Source: Sporomusaceae bacterium (GTDB lineage Bacteria; Bacillota; Negativicutes; DSM-13327). From it: a stretch of DNA of 16,328 nucleotides. The notes below the pieces were generated by a model. That model did no database searches, was not told the DNA's origin, and worked only from the letters and a program-made list of their open reading frames with translations. Position 1 is the first letter of the stretch, and the number at the start of each line of letters is the position of its first letter. The position numbers and the translations under genes are program-made. Of the stretch, positions 7,540-14,363 are shown one piece after another. The DNA is taken from the NCBI GenBank assembly GCA_027492445.1, contig JAPUES010000115.1:1-16328 (forward strand), given 5' to 3'.

Positions 7540-7545
7540 ATTATA
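7540..7545 (-). promoter_or_regulatory. Candidate -10 element for the M20 gene
   Basis: On the minus strand this reads TATAAT, a perfect sigma-70 -10 hexamer, about 32 bases upstream of the TTG start. The region 17-18 bases further upstream (TTATCT/TTTATC) is a poor -35, so this is a moderate prediction. Confidence 0.4.
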
Positions 7546-7597
7546 TACCTACCAGTTGGGAAAGATAAAGAAGAAGTCTATTATGGAAGATAATAAC

Positions 7598-7626
7598 TAG
7601 ACTATTAGAATGATATATGATATTAT
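7598..7626 (+). promoter_or_regulatory. Candidate znuA promoter
   Basis: TAGACT (7598-7603) matches the -35 consensus TTGACA at four of six positions. TATTAT (7621-7626) matches TATAAT at five of six. The spacing is the optimal 17 bases. It would start transcription near 7633, just before a 14-bp palindrome and about 30 bases ahead of the znuA ATG. Prediction from sequence only. Confidence 0.45.
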
Positions 7627-7634
7627 TTGCTATA

Positions 7635-7648
7635 TAAGAATATTCTTA
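7635..7648 (+). promoter_or_regulatory. 14-bp palindrome, possible operator of znuA
   Basis: TAAGAATATTCTTA is a perfect 14-bp palindrome lying between the predicted transcription start and the ribosome binding site (7651-7656) of znuA. A repressor bound here would block transcription. Zinc-uptake genes are usually under Zur or another metal repressor, but the sequence is not an obvious match to the Zur, Fur or PerR boxes I know, so the regulator is not named. Confidence 0.4.
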
Positions 7649-7662
7649 ACAAGGAGATTGAA

Positions 7663-8622
7663 ATGCGTAAAAATTGGAAAATATTAGTTGGTTTGAGTAT
7701 TGTGTTGCTAGCCTTAGTATTGCTAGCTGGTTGTGGTGGTAAGAAGGATAAAGAAGCGACGACAGATAATGGGAAAATTAAAGTAGTAGCAACGGTTTAT
7801 CCTGTATATGAATTTGTGAAACAAGTGGGGGGAGATAAGGTAGATGTGGTGATGCTCATTCCCCCAGGAGCAGAGCCTCATGACTGGGAACCAACTGCAA
7901 AAGATCGGACCCGTATTAAAGATGCCAAAATATTTGCCTACCATGGCGCCGGTTTTGAGCCGATTGAAAAGTTGTTAACAAAAGACGTATTAGGTGAGAC
8001 CGTGCCAGTGGAGGTTAGTAAAGGTGTAACGAAGCTTGTTCATCACGATGAAAAAGCCGAACATGAAGAAACAGCAAAGGATCACAATGGTCATAAACAC
8101 GAAGGTGACTCTCATATGTGGCTTGATCCTTTAGCAGCAGAGCAAGAAGTGAATATTATTTTGGCAGCATTAATTGCTGCAGATGAAAAGAATGCTGCGT
8201 ATTATAAGGAAAATGCCCAGAAGTTTACGAAAGAGTTAAGAGAGTTAGATCAAGAGTATAAAAAAGTTTTAGGGAATACTCAACGAAAGGATCTTATCAC
8301 TAGTCATGAAGCTTTTGGGTATTTAGCAGCTCGCTATGGCCTAAATCAAATGGGAATCATGGGACTTTCCCCTGATGCAGAGCCTACACCGGATAAAATG
8401 GCTGAAATTACAAAGTTTTGCCGTGAACATAAGGTGAAATACATATTCTTTGAAACTCTTGCCAGTCCTAAATTAGCACAGACCATTGCTAAGGAAACAG
8501 GGGCAGATCTTCTAGTCTTAAATCCCATTGAAAATCTTACAGAAGAAGAAATGAAGCAAGGCAAAAATTATATAACAATTATGAAGGAAAATTTAATCAA
8601 TCTAGAAAAAGCCTTGAAATAA
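7663..8622 (+). CDS. znuA: Zinc ABC transporter substrate-binding lipoprotein (ZnuA/AdcA-like)
   Basis: This is a surface- or periplasm-anchored metal-binding protein of family PF01297 (319 residues). The signal peptide ends in lipobox LLAGC with lipidated Cys24. Expected metal ligands are H73 in EPHDWEP, H151 in DSHMWLDP and H215 in TSHEAFGY. A His/Asp/Glu-rich loop (about 127-151, with HHDE, HNGHKHEGDSH) lies between the first two; such loops mark zinc over manganese carriers. The C-terminal LNPIENLTEEE also fits the zinc group. An in-frame TTG at 7627 would add 12 residues, but AAGGAG at 7651-7656, six bases before the ATG, and the correct signal peptide choose 7663. No ZnuB or ZnuC gene is adjacent, so it must use a transporter encoded elsewhere or serve as a spare binding protein. 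Confidence 0.9.
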   Translation: MRKNWKILVGLSIVLLALVLLAGCGGKKDKEATTDNGKIKVVATVYPVYEFVKQVGGDKVDVVMLIPPGAEPHDWEPTAKDRTRIKDAKIFAYHGAGFEPIEKLLTKDVLGETVPVEVSKGVTKLVHHDEKAEHEETAKDHNGHKHEGDSHMWLDPLAAEQEVNIILAALIAADEKNAAYYKENAQKFTKELRELDQEYKKVLGNTQRKDLITSHEAFGYLAARYGLNQMGIMGLSPDAEPTPDKMAEITKFCREHKVKYIFFETLASPKLAQTIAKETGADLLVLNPIENLTEEEMKQGKNYITIMKENLINLEKALK

Positions 8623-9384
8623 AAGAGGCATTTGGCTCAATAAAATAATAAGCTGATGGATAAGATATAATAGTACTAGTAAAATCGGCTGATGTATAAG
8701 ATAAACAATTAAGGAATGCTGACCTAGATAAGTAATACCATTGGCAAGGGTGCTAGGTAATTGAGAGATGGCTATTTCAGTATAATTTGGAGGGGCTTGG
8801 TGCAAATCAAGTTTCTCTTTTTTATTTATATAGAATAGCTTTCCTAAAATGATACCAACTAAAAATAAACCATACCAAGGGAATAAGGGATAATAGTCGA
8901 GAGAGACAAAGGTTCTCGTTAGTAAGCCGAGAGGAAATAGATAAGGATTGTTGACGAAAGGTTGAAAGAGGAGTAGGCCGATGAAAAGCACGGCAGAGCT
9001 TATGACTAGTAGCCAAGGGATAGGCAGGCGCCCGATAAGATTAGCAGTGAGCAAACTAATACCAAGAAAATGCAAAATTCCAAACAAAATATAACAATTG
9101 TCATTATATAGGTAGGTAATGAGCGTCAGTAGCATGGCCCATGCAAAGATGGTAAAACCATGACGGGTACTGTTTTTTCCTAAGGTGCTACTGATACCTG
9201 CAATAAGAATAAATAATATAGCAGCAAGCTTGCCCACGAGATACCAAAAACCCCTTAGATATTCTAGGTTGTAGCCATAAAAATCTCTTAAATCTACAAT
9301 CAGATGAAAAATAATCATTAAAATAATAGCAATGCCACGTAAAAGATCAATCTCGATGATGCGGTAAGAAGGAGTAGTGTGCAT
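8602..9384 (-). CDS. Heparan-alpha-glucosaminide N-acetyltransferase-like membrane protein (DUF1624)
   Basis: This 260-residue, strongly hydrophobic protein has about seven membrane segments. The N-terminus RIIEIDLLRGIAIILMIIFH (8-27) is the signature of the HGSNAT catalytic domain/DUF1624 family (PF07786), with the conserved Asp-Leu-Leu-Arg-Gly and a following His27. Human HGSNAT moves acetyl groups across the lysosomal membrane. Bacterial members of this size are uncharacterised and probably acylate an envelope sugar; that is inference. AAGGAG (9393-9398 on this strand) lies eight bases upstream of the ATG and sets the start. The last 21 bases overlap the end of the convergent znuA. I find no strong terminator in the overlap, so the two transcripts may run into each other. 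Confidence 0.8.
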   Translation of the reverse strand: MHTTPSYRIIEIDLLRGIAIILMIIFHLIVDLRDFYGYNLEYLRGFWYLVGKLAAILFILIAGISSTLGKNSTRHGFTIFAWAMLLTLITYLYNDNCYILFGILHFLGISLLTANLIGRLPIPWLLVISSAVLFIGLLLFQPFVNNPYLFPLGLLTRTFVSLDYYPLFPWYGLFLVGIILGKLFYINKKEKLDLHQAPPNYTEIAISQLPSTLANGITYLGQHSLIVYLIHQPILLVLLYLIHQLIILLSQMPLLFQGFF

Positions 9385-9412
9385 GATAAAAGCTCCTTAT
9401 ATAGATAGTCCT

Positions 9413-9441
9413 ATTTTAAGCATTTTATTTTTAAAAAGCAA
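9413..9441 (-). promoter_or_regulatory. Candidate promoter of the DUF1624 gene
   Basis: On the minus strand TTGCTT (9436-9441) is followed after 17 bases by TAAAAT (9413-9418), which matches the -10 consensus at five of six positions. The predicted start point lies about 20 bases ahead of the ATG at 9384, just upstream of the AAGGAG site. The -35 matches only in its TTG. Confidence 0.35.
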
Positions 9442-9444
9442 TGT

Positions 9445-9480
9445 AGGTTGTGATGATTAGGCGCAACCTTTGCAGGTTTT
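9445..9480 (+). repeat. Alternating inverted repeats in the divergent intergenic region
   Basis: AGGTTG (9445-9450) can pair with CAACCT (9464-9469). The same AACCT can instead pair with AGGTT (9474-9478), leaving a four-base loop and a short T run. The two small stems are mutually exclusive. They lie between the divergent DUF1624 and kinase genes (9385-9577). I see no convincing promoter for the kinase in the rest of this AT-rich gap. Role unknown. Confidence 0.35.
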
Positions 9481-9577
9481 ACAAAAAACATGTAGAAATA
9501 AATAGTAAATTACAATAATTTTCAATCTATTACTATGTGAATACGTTTTTTTGTGAAGAGTAAAAGGTGGTGCTAGC

Positions 9578-11644
9578 ATGGTTAAGGGCAAGAAAGTAAG
9601 GTATAGTCATAAAATAGGAACGGGTTGCCATACGCATACTAGCTTTTTGCAGACAATTATTGATACGATTCCTCAGCCTATATTTTTTAAAACGGCTAAG
9701 GGTGAATATCTAGGTTGTAATAAGGCCTTTGAAGCATATCACAATACAGCAAGAGAACAAATAATTGGGAAAACGGTCTATGAAATAATTGGAGGTACAT
9801 CGGCAGAACTATTTCATCGCCAAGATATAGAGATGATTGCTAACAATGACACTGCTATAAAAGAGAATATAATCATTACAGATGATCATGTATTTATGCT
9901 GAGTAAAAAAGCTTTTGTGAATGCGCAAGGGCAGCCACGAGGTATTGTCGGAATTATAAACGATATTACAGAATTTAAAAAAAACCAGCAAGAGTTACAG
10001 AAAAGCCAAGAACGCTTTAAGGCCTTGGTAAACTCCATGCAAGATATGGTGTTTACCTTAGATGTAACAGGTGCTTGTTCTGGATTTTATGGTCATTGGG
10101 CGCTGAAAACGGATCTTTCTACGATGATGGTAAAGGGCAAGACCCTAGAAAAGCTGTTAGATAGCAATTATATCGAGTTTGTACAACATATTATGCCGCA
10201 AGTTCTAGAGGGAAAGGATATTCTATATGATTGTACCCTGAGTCTACCCATTGGCATTCGAGATATTCAGCTATCATTATCGCCCTTATATGATGAATAT
10301 CGAGAAATAAATGGAATTGTCGGTGTGGGGCGGGATATTACCCTTAGAAAAATGGCGGTAGAGGCCCTTAGGGACAGCGAAAATATGCATCGTAGCTTAG
10401 TTGAGGCAACGCCCTATGGTATTATTATGGCTGATCGGGTTGGACAAATTCATATGGCAAACCAGCAATCCGCAAGTCTACATGGTTTTAATGAGTCAGA
10501 AGAAATGCTCGGGCATAATCTTTTTACATTGGTCCTGCCTGAAGGCCGTAGTCTTATAGAACAACAATTTTCTAAAGTAATACTATCAGGTCAACCTCAA
10601 GTCTTAGAATGTGTTTTAGTAACTAAGCAAGGGAGTTCCTTTACGAGTGAGATTATGACCTCTGTGGTTTTAGATGCCCAGGGACATCCGATTTTTTTCA
10701 TTAACGTAGAACGGGATATTACAGATCGCAAAAATATGGAAGAAATTTTAAAAAGACAAAATGAAGAATTACAATCCATGTTATCTCAATTAAAAGGCGC
10801 ACAAATTAAGCTGATTCAACAGGAAAAATTAGCTGGTATTGGTCAACTTGCGGCAGGGGTGGCCCATGAGATTAATAATCCACTAGGCTTTGTTACAAGT
10901 AACTTTAAGAGCCTAAAAACTTATGTAGAACGTATGCAAAGTATTATTCTAGAGTATCAAGAATTAAAAAGAATAGTCACTACGGTAGACGATGCCATGG
11001 TGCAAGAGTCTATCACAAAGATTACGACAATGGAGCGGGAAAAGAAACTTGCTTTTCTTATGGAAGATATTAAGGAGTTGTTTGAAGAGTCCAATGATGG
11101 TTTAGACCGGGTCGGCAAAATCGTTATTGGTCTACGAACCTTTGCCAGGGTTGATCAGGATCTTAATTTTCAGGAATATGATTTAAATGCAGGCATAAAA
11201 AATACATTATTGGTAGCTAGGAATGAAATTAAGTACTGGGCGAATGTAGAAGAAAATTTTGCTCAGATTCCTCTTATTGAGGTTGTAGGAGGTTATATCA
11301 ATCAAGTACTACTCAATATTATTGTAAATAGTGCTCATGCGATTAAAGAGAAAAAGGGAGATACCCTTGGACTGATTAAAATTACCACCTATAGTGATGA
11401 TAACCATGTTTATTGTGAAATTGCAGATGATGGTATTGGAATTCCTGAGGAAAATAGACAAAAGATTCTTGAACCTTTCTTTACCACAAAAGCGATTGGC
11501 AAAGGCACTGGCCTAGGGCTAAGTATTTCTTATGATATTATTGTGCATAAACACTCTGGAGAACTTACCTTTCATAGCCAAATTGGCAGTGGCACTGTTT
11601 TTATTATTAAGCTGCCGATTAAGCAAAACACGCAATCAAGCTAG
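9578..11644 (+). CDS. Soluble PAS-domain sensor histidine kinase
   Basis: This is a 688-residue hybrid-free histidine kinase without membrane segments, so it senses a cytoplasmic signal. In order: PAS 1 (about 20-135), PAS 2 (about 142-260), PAS 3 (about 265-385), each ending in a D-I-T motif (NDITE, RDITL, RDITDRK) typical of PAS/PAC domains; a coiled-coil linker (385-415); a dimerisation domain with the phospho-acceptor in GVAHEINNP (H430); and a GHKL ATPase domain with N-box N580/N584, G1 box DDGIGIPEE (617-625), F-box PFFTTK (633-638) and G2 box GKGTGLGLS (641-649). All catalytic residues are present. AAAGGTGG at 9563-9570 precedes the ATG by seven bases. Two response regulator genes follow closely and are the obvious partners. 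The ligand or cofactor is unknown; Cys and His are present in PAS 1 and 2 but no recognised haem or Fe-S motif. Confidence 0.92.
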   Translation: MVKGKKVRYSHKIGTGCHTHTSFLQTIIDTIPQPIFFKTAKGEYLGCNKAFEAYHNTAREQIIGKTVYEIIGGTSAELFHRQDIEMIANNDTAIKENIIITDDHVFMLSKKAFVNAQGQPRGIVGIINDITEFKKNQQELQKSQERFKALVNSMQDMVFTLDVTGACSGFYGHWALKTDLSTMMVKGKTLEKLLDSNYIEFVQHIMPQVLEGKDILYDCTLSLPIGIRDIQLSLSPLYDEYREINGIVGVGRDITLRKMAVEALRDSENMHRSLVEATPYGIIMADRVGQIHMANQQSASLHGFNESEEMLGHNLFTLVLPEGRSLIEQQFSKVILSGQPQVLECVLVTKQGSSFTSEIMTSVVLDAQGHPIFFINVERDITDRKNMEEILKRQNEELQSMLSQLKGAQIKLIQQEKLAGIGQLAAGVAHEINNPLGFVTSNFKSLKTYVERMQSIILEYQELKRIVTTVDDAMVQESITKITTMEREKKLAFLMEDIKELFEESNDGLDRVGKIVIGLRTFARVDQDLNFQEYDLNAGIKNTLLVARNEIKYWANVEENFAQIPLIEVVGGYINQVLLNIIVNSAHAIKEKKGDTLGLIKITTYSDDNHVYCEIADDGIGIPEENRQKILEPFFTTKAIGKGTGLGLSISYDIIVHKHSGELTFHSQIGSGTVFIIKLPIKQNTQSS

Positions 11645-11653
11645 TTCGCTAGC
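11640..11653 (+). other. Small TTCG-loop hairpin at the kinase stop codon
   Basis: GCTAG (11640-11644) pairs with CTAGC (11649-11653) around a TTCG loop. The left arm contains the kinase TAG stop, and the right arm ends four bases before the AAAGGAG site of the next gene. No T run follows, so it is not a terminator. It may mildly modulate coupling between the two genes, or have no function. Confidence 0.35.
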
Positions 11654-11672
11654 AGGAAAGGAGAAGGGGACT

Positions 11673-12851
11673 ATGACTCAATCAATATTATTTGTCGATG
11701 ATGAAGAACATATTTTAAAGTCCCTACGACGTTTATTTATACATACGGAATATGAAACTTTTTATGCAATTGGTGGCAAGGAAGCACTCGATATTCTAGA
11801 GCGGGAAAAGATTGATTTAATTATTAGTGACATGCGCATGCCAGAAATTAATGGGTACCAATTGCTGAAAGAAGTGAGACAAAAGTATCCGGCAACTATG
11901 CGAGTCATTCTTAGCGGATATGCTGAGGAAAAGGAAATCATTAAAGCTTTGCAAGATGGATCAACTCGAATGTATCTTATGAAACCGTGGGATAATGAAA
12001 AACTTCTTAAAATAATTGAACAGCTTTTGATTGTCGGACAACTATTTAAAGATAAAAAAGTATTAGAAATAATCAATAGTATTGATGGACTGCCGACCTT
12101 GCCTGCTGTATATAGGAAGGTATGTAATCTAATTGAAGAAAATGCAGAAATTGAAACCATTGCGAAAGTGATTGAAGATGATCAGGTGATTGCAGCGAAG
12201 GTCTTGCAAATTGCAAACTCGGTTTTTTATGGTTTGCCAACAGGATCTGTCAAACAAGCCATTGTTTTTCTAGGCCTTTCTAATATAAAGAATATCGTAT
12301 TAAGCATTAGTATTATCCATAATCAGATATGTAACAATACCTTATTCAGCCAAGAAATGTTATGGCGTCATGTTAGTGTTACCAATAAAATAGTTCACTT
12401 AATCTATGAAAAATTGTTGCAAAAAAAAATACCGGACGTTTGTGCTACGGCAGGTCTTTTACATGATATGGGTAAAATAATCTTAGTGCAAAATTTTCCA
12501 CAGCAATATCAGCAAGTGGTAGATCGGCTAAAGTGTGAACGAGATACTTCTATTTGTGATATAGAAAATGAAATTTTACAGGTTACCCATCAGGAAATAG
12601 GTGGATTTTTGCTGAATTGGTGGGGAATGCCTCAATCCATTATTGAAGCTGCTATTTTTCATCATACTCCTTTTGATAAAAGAGTGATAGATCGAGAAGT
12701 AGTTGGCGTAGTCCATATTGCTGACTACTATTCTTGGCAACGCGTTGGAAGAAGTATATTACCTATTCTTGATAAGGATATATTTCCGGCATTAGGTATT
12801 AAACAAGAGGATTGTGAACAACTGATAAAAACATTAAAAACAGATTGCTAA
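11673..12851 (+). CDS. Response regulator with HDOD output domain
   Basis: This 392-residue protein has a receiver domain (about 1-122) with acidic residues D9/D10, phospho-acceptor D53 in ISDMRMP, and K104 in KPW, followed by an HDOD domain (about 135-335). HDOD domains are relatives of HD hydrolases used as signalling outputs, often in regulators of cyclic-di-GMP or stress pathways, usually without enzyme activity. Unusually, GLLHDMGK (261-268) keeps the His-Asp pair, with further histidines at H306, H330 and H331. The frame stays open upstream to 11532, but those 47 residues lie inside the kinase gene. AAAGGAG at 11657-11663, nine bases before the ATG, and the start of the receiver fold fix 11673. 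It lies 28 bases after the kinase and 23 bases before a second regulator, so the three form one operon. Confidence 0.88.
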   Translation: MTQSILFVDDEEHILKSLRRLFIHTEYETFYAIGGKEALDILEREKIDLIISDMRMPEINGYQLLKEVRQKYPATMRVILSGYAEEKEIIKALQDGSTRMYLMKPWDNEKLLKIIEQLLIVGQLFKDKKVLEIINSIDGLPTLPAVYRKVCNLIEENAEIETIAKVIEDDQVIAAKVLQIANSVFYGLPTGSVKQAIVFLGLSNIKNIVLSISIIHNQICNNTLFSQEMLWRHVSVTNKIVHLIYEKLLQKKIPDVCATAGLLHDMGKIILVQNFPQQYQQVVDRLKCERDTSICDIENEILQVTHQEIGGFLLNWWGMPQSIIEAAIFHHTPFDKRVIDREVVGVVHIADYYSWQRVGRSILPILDKDIFPALGIKQEDCEQLIKTLKTDC

Positions 12852-12874
12852 GGTGATTTGAGGAGGAATAAGTG

Positions 12875-13915
12875 ATGAGTAGTTTTCAAGGGGTAGATAA
12901 GAAAGGTTCGACAGTACTCTTTGTTGATGATGAAGTTAACATTTTAAATTCAATACGGCGCGCTATTCTAGAGGAAGACTATGTAGCCTATTTTGCAGGT
13001 AGTGGTGCGGAAGCTCTTAAGATAATGGAAGAAACAGAGATTAGTGTGATCGTTACGGATATGAAAATGCCAGGTATGGATGGTTTACAGCTTTTAAAAA
13101 TCGTAAAAGAGAAGTATCCTGATACGGTGAAGATTGTTTTATCCGGTTATACCCAATTATCTCAGGTATTAGCAACGATTAATCATGCTGAGATTTTTAA
13201 TTTCATTGCTAAACCTTGGGATATGGAGAGCGAACTTAAATATGTGGTTAATAAGGCTATCGAACATTATCAACTAAAGAAAATGAAAATTCAGCTACAA
13301 CAGAACCTAGAAAAAAGAAATAATGCCTATCAAAATGTATTGAAGAAAATGGAGAGCAGTTCCGCTCTTCGAGGGAAACAACTAGAGCAAATAAAAAAGA
13401 TTAGTAAATTGTTATTATCTACTATAAAAAACCAATGTGATTATGAAAGTAACTGCCTAGCTCAGTTGCTGAGTGACTATACTGAGAAGTTGCCAGGCAT
13501 GATAGAGTATTTCCCCATACATAATATTGTTGAGGATTTACAACTGCTAATCGCTCAGAATCTCTATTCTGGTCAAGTCGATGTGCAGCTCAAGGAAGAA
13601 GTAGTAGGCAATGTCCAGGGAAGCTATACGCTAATAAATCTTGCAGTTAGCCTTTTATTGAAATTAATGAAATCAGGAGAAAATCTTGAAGGGCTATCCA
13701 TTTATATTGTGACGAAGAAACAAGAGGAAAAGATAGTACTTACTGTTAATTTGTTTTTTTTAGATAGTACGACCTCTTATCAACATGCATTACCAGGCTG
13801 TTCACGACAGTTTGCCGAAGAAGTATTTCATCAAATTATGGATGCTAAATTTACAATGCTACAGAAAGGGGATAGGCAAGTAATTCAATTGGAATTTATA
13901 TTAGAAGAAGTATAA
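12875..13915 (+). CDS. Response regulator with degenerate kinase-like C-terminal domain
   Basis: This 346-residue protein starts with a receiver domain (about 13-130): D18/D19, phospho-acceptor D62 in VTDMKMPGMDG, and K113 in AKPW. A charged coiled coil follows (about 131-185). The last 160 residues match no standard output domain by eye. They do line up with the GHKL ATPase part of the upstream kinase: 247-280 parallels its N-box helix (residues 570-605), and the end (308-343, GCSRQFAEEV...VIQLEFIL) parallels its G2 box to C-terminus. The N-box asparagines, the DxGxG box and GxGLG are all lost, so it should not bind or use ATP normally. It may be a pseudokinase-like binding module. A GTG at 12872 is possible, but AGGAGG at 12861-12866 is eight bases from the ATG at 12875, which is preferred. 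Confidence 0.82.
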   Translation: MSSFQGVDKKGSTVLFVDDEVNILNSIRRAILEEDYVAYFAGSGAEALKIMEETEISVIVTDMKMPGMDGLQLLKIVKEKYPDTVKIVLSGYTQLSQVLATINHAEIFNFIAKPWDMESELKYVVNKAIEHYQLKKMKIQLQQNLEKRNNAYQNVLKKMESSSALRGKQLEQIKKISKLLLSTIKNQCDYESNCLAQLLSDYTEKLPGMIEYFPIHNIVEDLQLLIAQNLYSGQVDVQLKEEVVGNVQGSYTLINLAVSLLLKLMKSGENLEGLSIYIVTKKQEEKIVLTVNLFFLDSTTSYQHALPGCSRQFAEEVFHQIMDAKFTMLQKGDRQVIQLEFILEEV

Positions 13916-13967
13916 GAAGTAAAGAATAAGACAGACTTAGCTAAGTCTGTCTTATTCTTTATTTCTT
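13914..13967 (+). terminator. Two-way terminator, near-perfect 54-bp inverted repeat
   Basis: Bases 13921-13940 are the exact reverse complement of 13941-13960. Pairing continues outward to 13914 and 13967, with only one G-T wobble (13919/13962). The TTAGCTAA centre would form the loop in RNA. Both sides are AT-rich (TTATTCTTT on the plus strand and the mirror image on the minus strand), so it can end both the regulator and cupin transcripts. It contains most of the regulator stop codon and all of the cupin stop codon. Confidence 0.85.
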
Positions 13968-14297
13968 TACTAAGATAAGCATCATCTTAAAGTTTTCTAT
14001 CGCATCTAGCCCGTGGGGAATATCACTTGGCATAACGACCGTTTGCCCTGCACGAGCAATGAGTTTTTCATCGCCAATGGTGATTTCAGCAGTTCCATCT
14101 ACTATGTAAACCAGCGCATCACCAGGTGCAGAATGAGTGCTAACACCTTCCCCTTTGCCAAAGGCGAATAAGGTTAATGTCAGACCTTCGTTTTGAACCA
14201 AGGTAAGACTGACCACTCGTCCTTCTTGGTAGTCAACCAAGTCAGCCATTTCTAAGGCTTTGCTAAATTCCATATTTTTAATAAATTTTTGTTCCAT
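13959..14297 (-). CDS. Small cupin-domain protein
   Basis: This is a 112-residue single-domain cupin (Cupin_2 type, PF07883). Motif 1 lies in GEGVSTHSAPGDALVYIVDG (49-68), giving H55 but Ser57-Ala region in place of the usual second histidine, and Asp60 where Glu is common. Motif 2 is GQTVVMPSDIPHG (84-96) with H95. A metal site, if present, would have an incomplete ligand set. Such proteins are often small-molecule or metal sensors, isomerases, or of unknown role; I do not assign one. GGAGGG (14305-14310 on this strand), seven bases upstream, supports the ATG. It is transcribed alone. A Crp/Fnr- or Rex-type palindrome sits at -41.5 of its predicted promoter, suggesting redox or metabolic control. 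Confidence 0.85.
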   Translation of the reverse strand: MEQKFIKNMEFSKALEMADLVDYQEGRVVSLTLVQNEGLTLTLFAFGKGEGVSTHSAPGDALVYIVDGTAEITIGDEKLIARAGQTVVMPSDIPHGLDAIENFKMMLILVKK

Positions 14298-14336
14298 TAT
14301 AATACCCTCCGTTTTTTTACCGCTTTATTTACTCAT

Positions 14337-14342
14337 ATTGTA
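14337..14342 (-). promoter_or_regulatory. Candidate -10 element for the cupin gene
   Basis: On the minus strand this reads TACAAT (five of six to consensus) and would start transcription near 14330, about 33 bases before the ATG. No good -35 exists 17-18 bases upstream (CAGAAA/ACAGAA), as is usual for promoters that need an activator. Confidence 0.4.
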
Positions 14343-14363
14343 CCGTTTAATCACTAAGGTTTC

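Noticed and set aside
7627..7662. Upstream TTG start for znuA
   Set aside because: It would add 12 residues before a normal lipoprotein signal peptide and would run through the palindrome and the AAGGAG site. The ATG at 7663 is correctly spaced.
9481..9577. Promoter for the histidine kinase (TACAAT at 9511, TACTAT at 9531)
   Set aside because: The -10-like words are plausible but no -35 lies at an acceptable distance in this AT-rich stretch, so chance matches are likely.
11532..11672. Longer N-terminus for the HDOD regulator with a hydrophobic stretch
   Set aside because: These 47 codons lie inside the kinase gene in another frame. The ribosome binding site at 11657-11663 and the receiver-domain start support the ATG at 11673.
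11762..12160. 132-codon open frame on the minus strand
   Set aside because: It lies wholly inside the HDOD regulator gene, has no ribosome binding site or recognisable domain, and its composition reflects the opposite strand.
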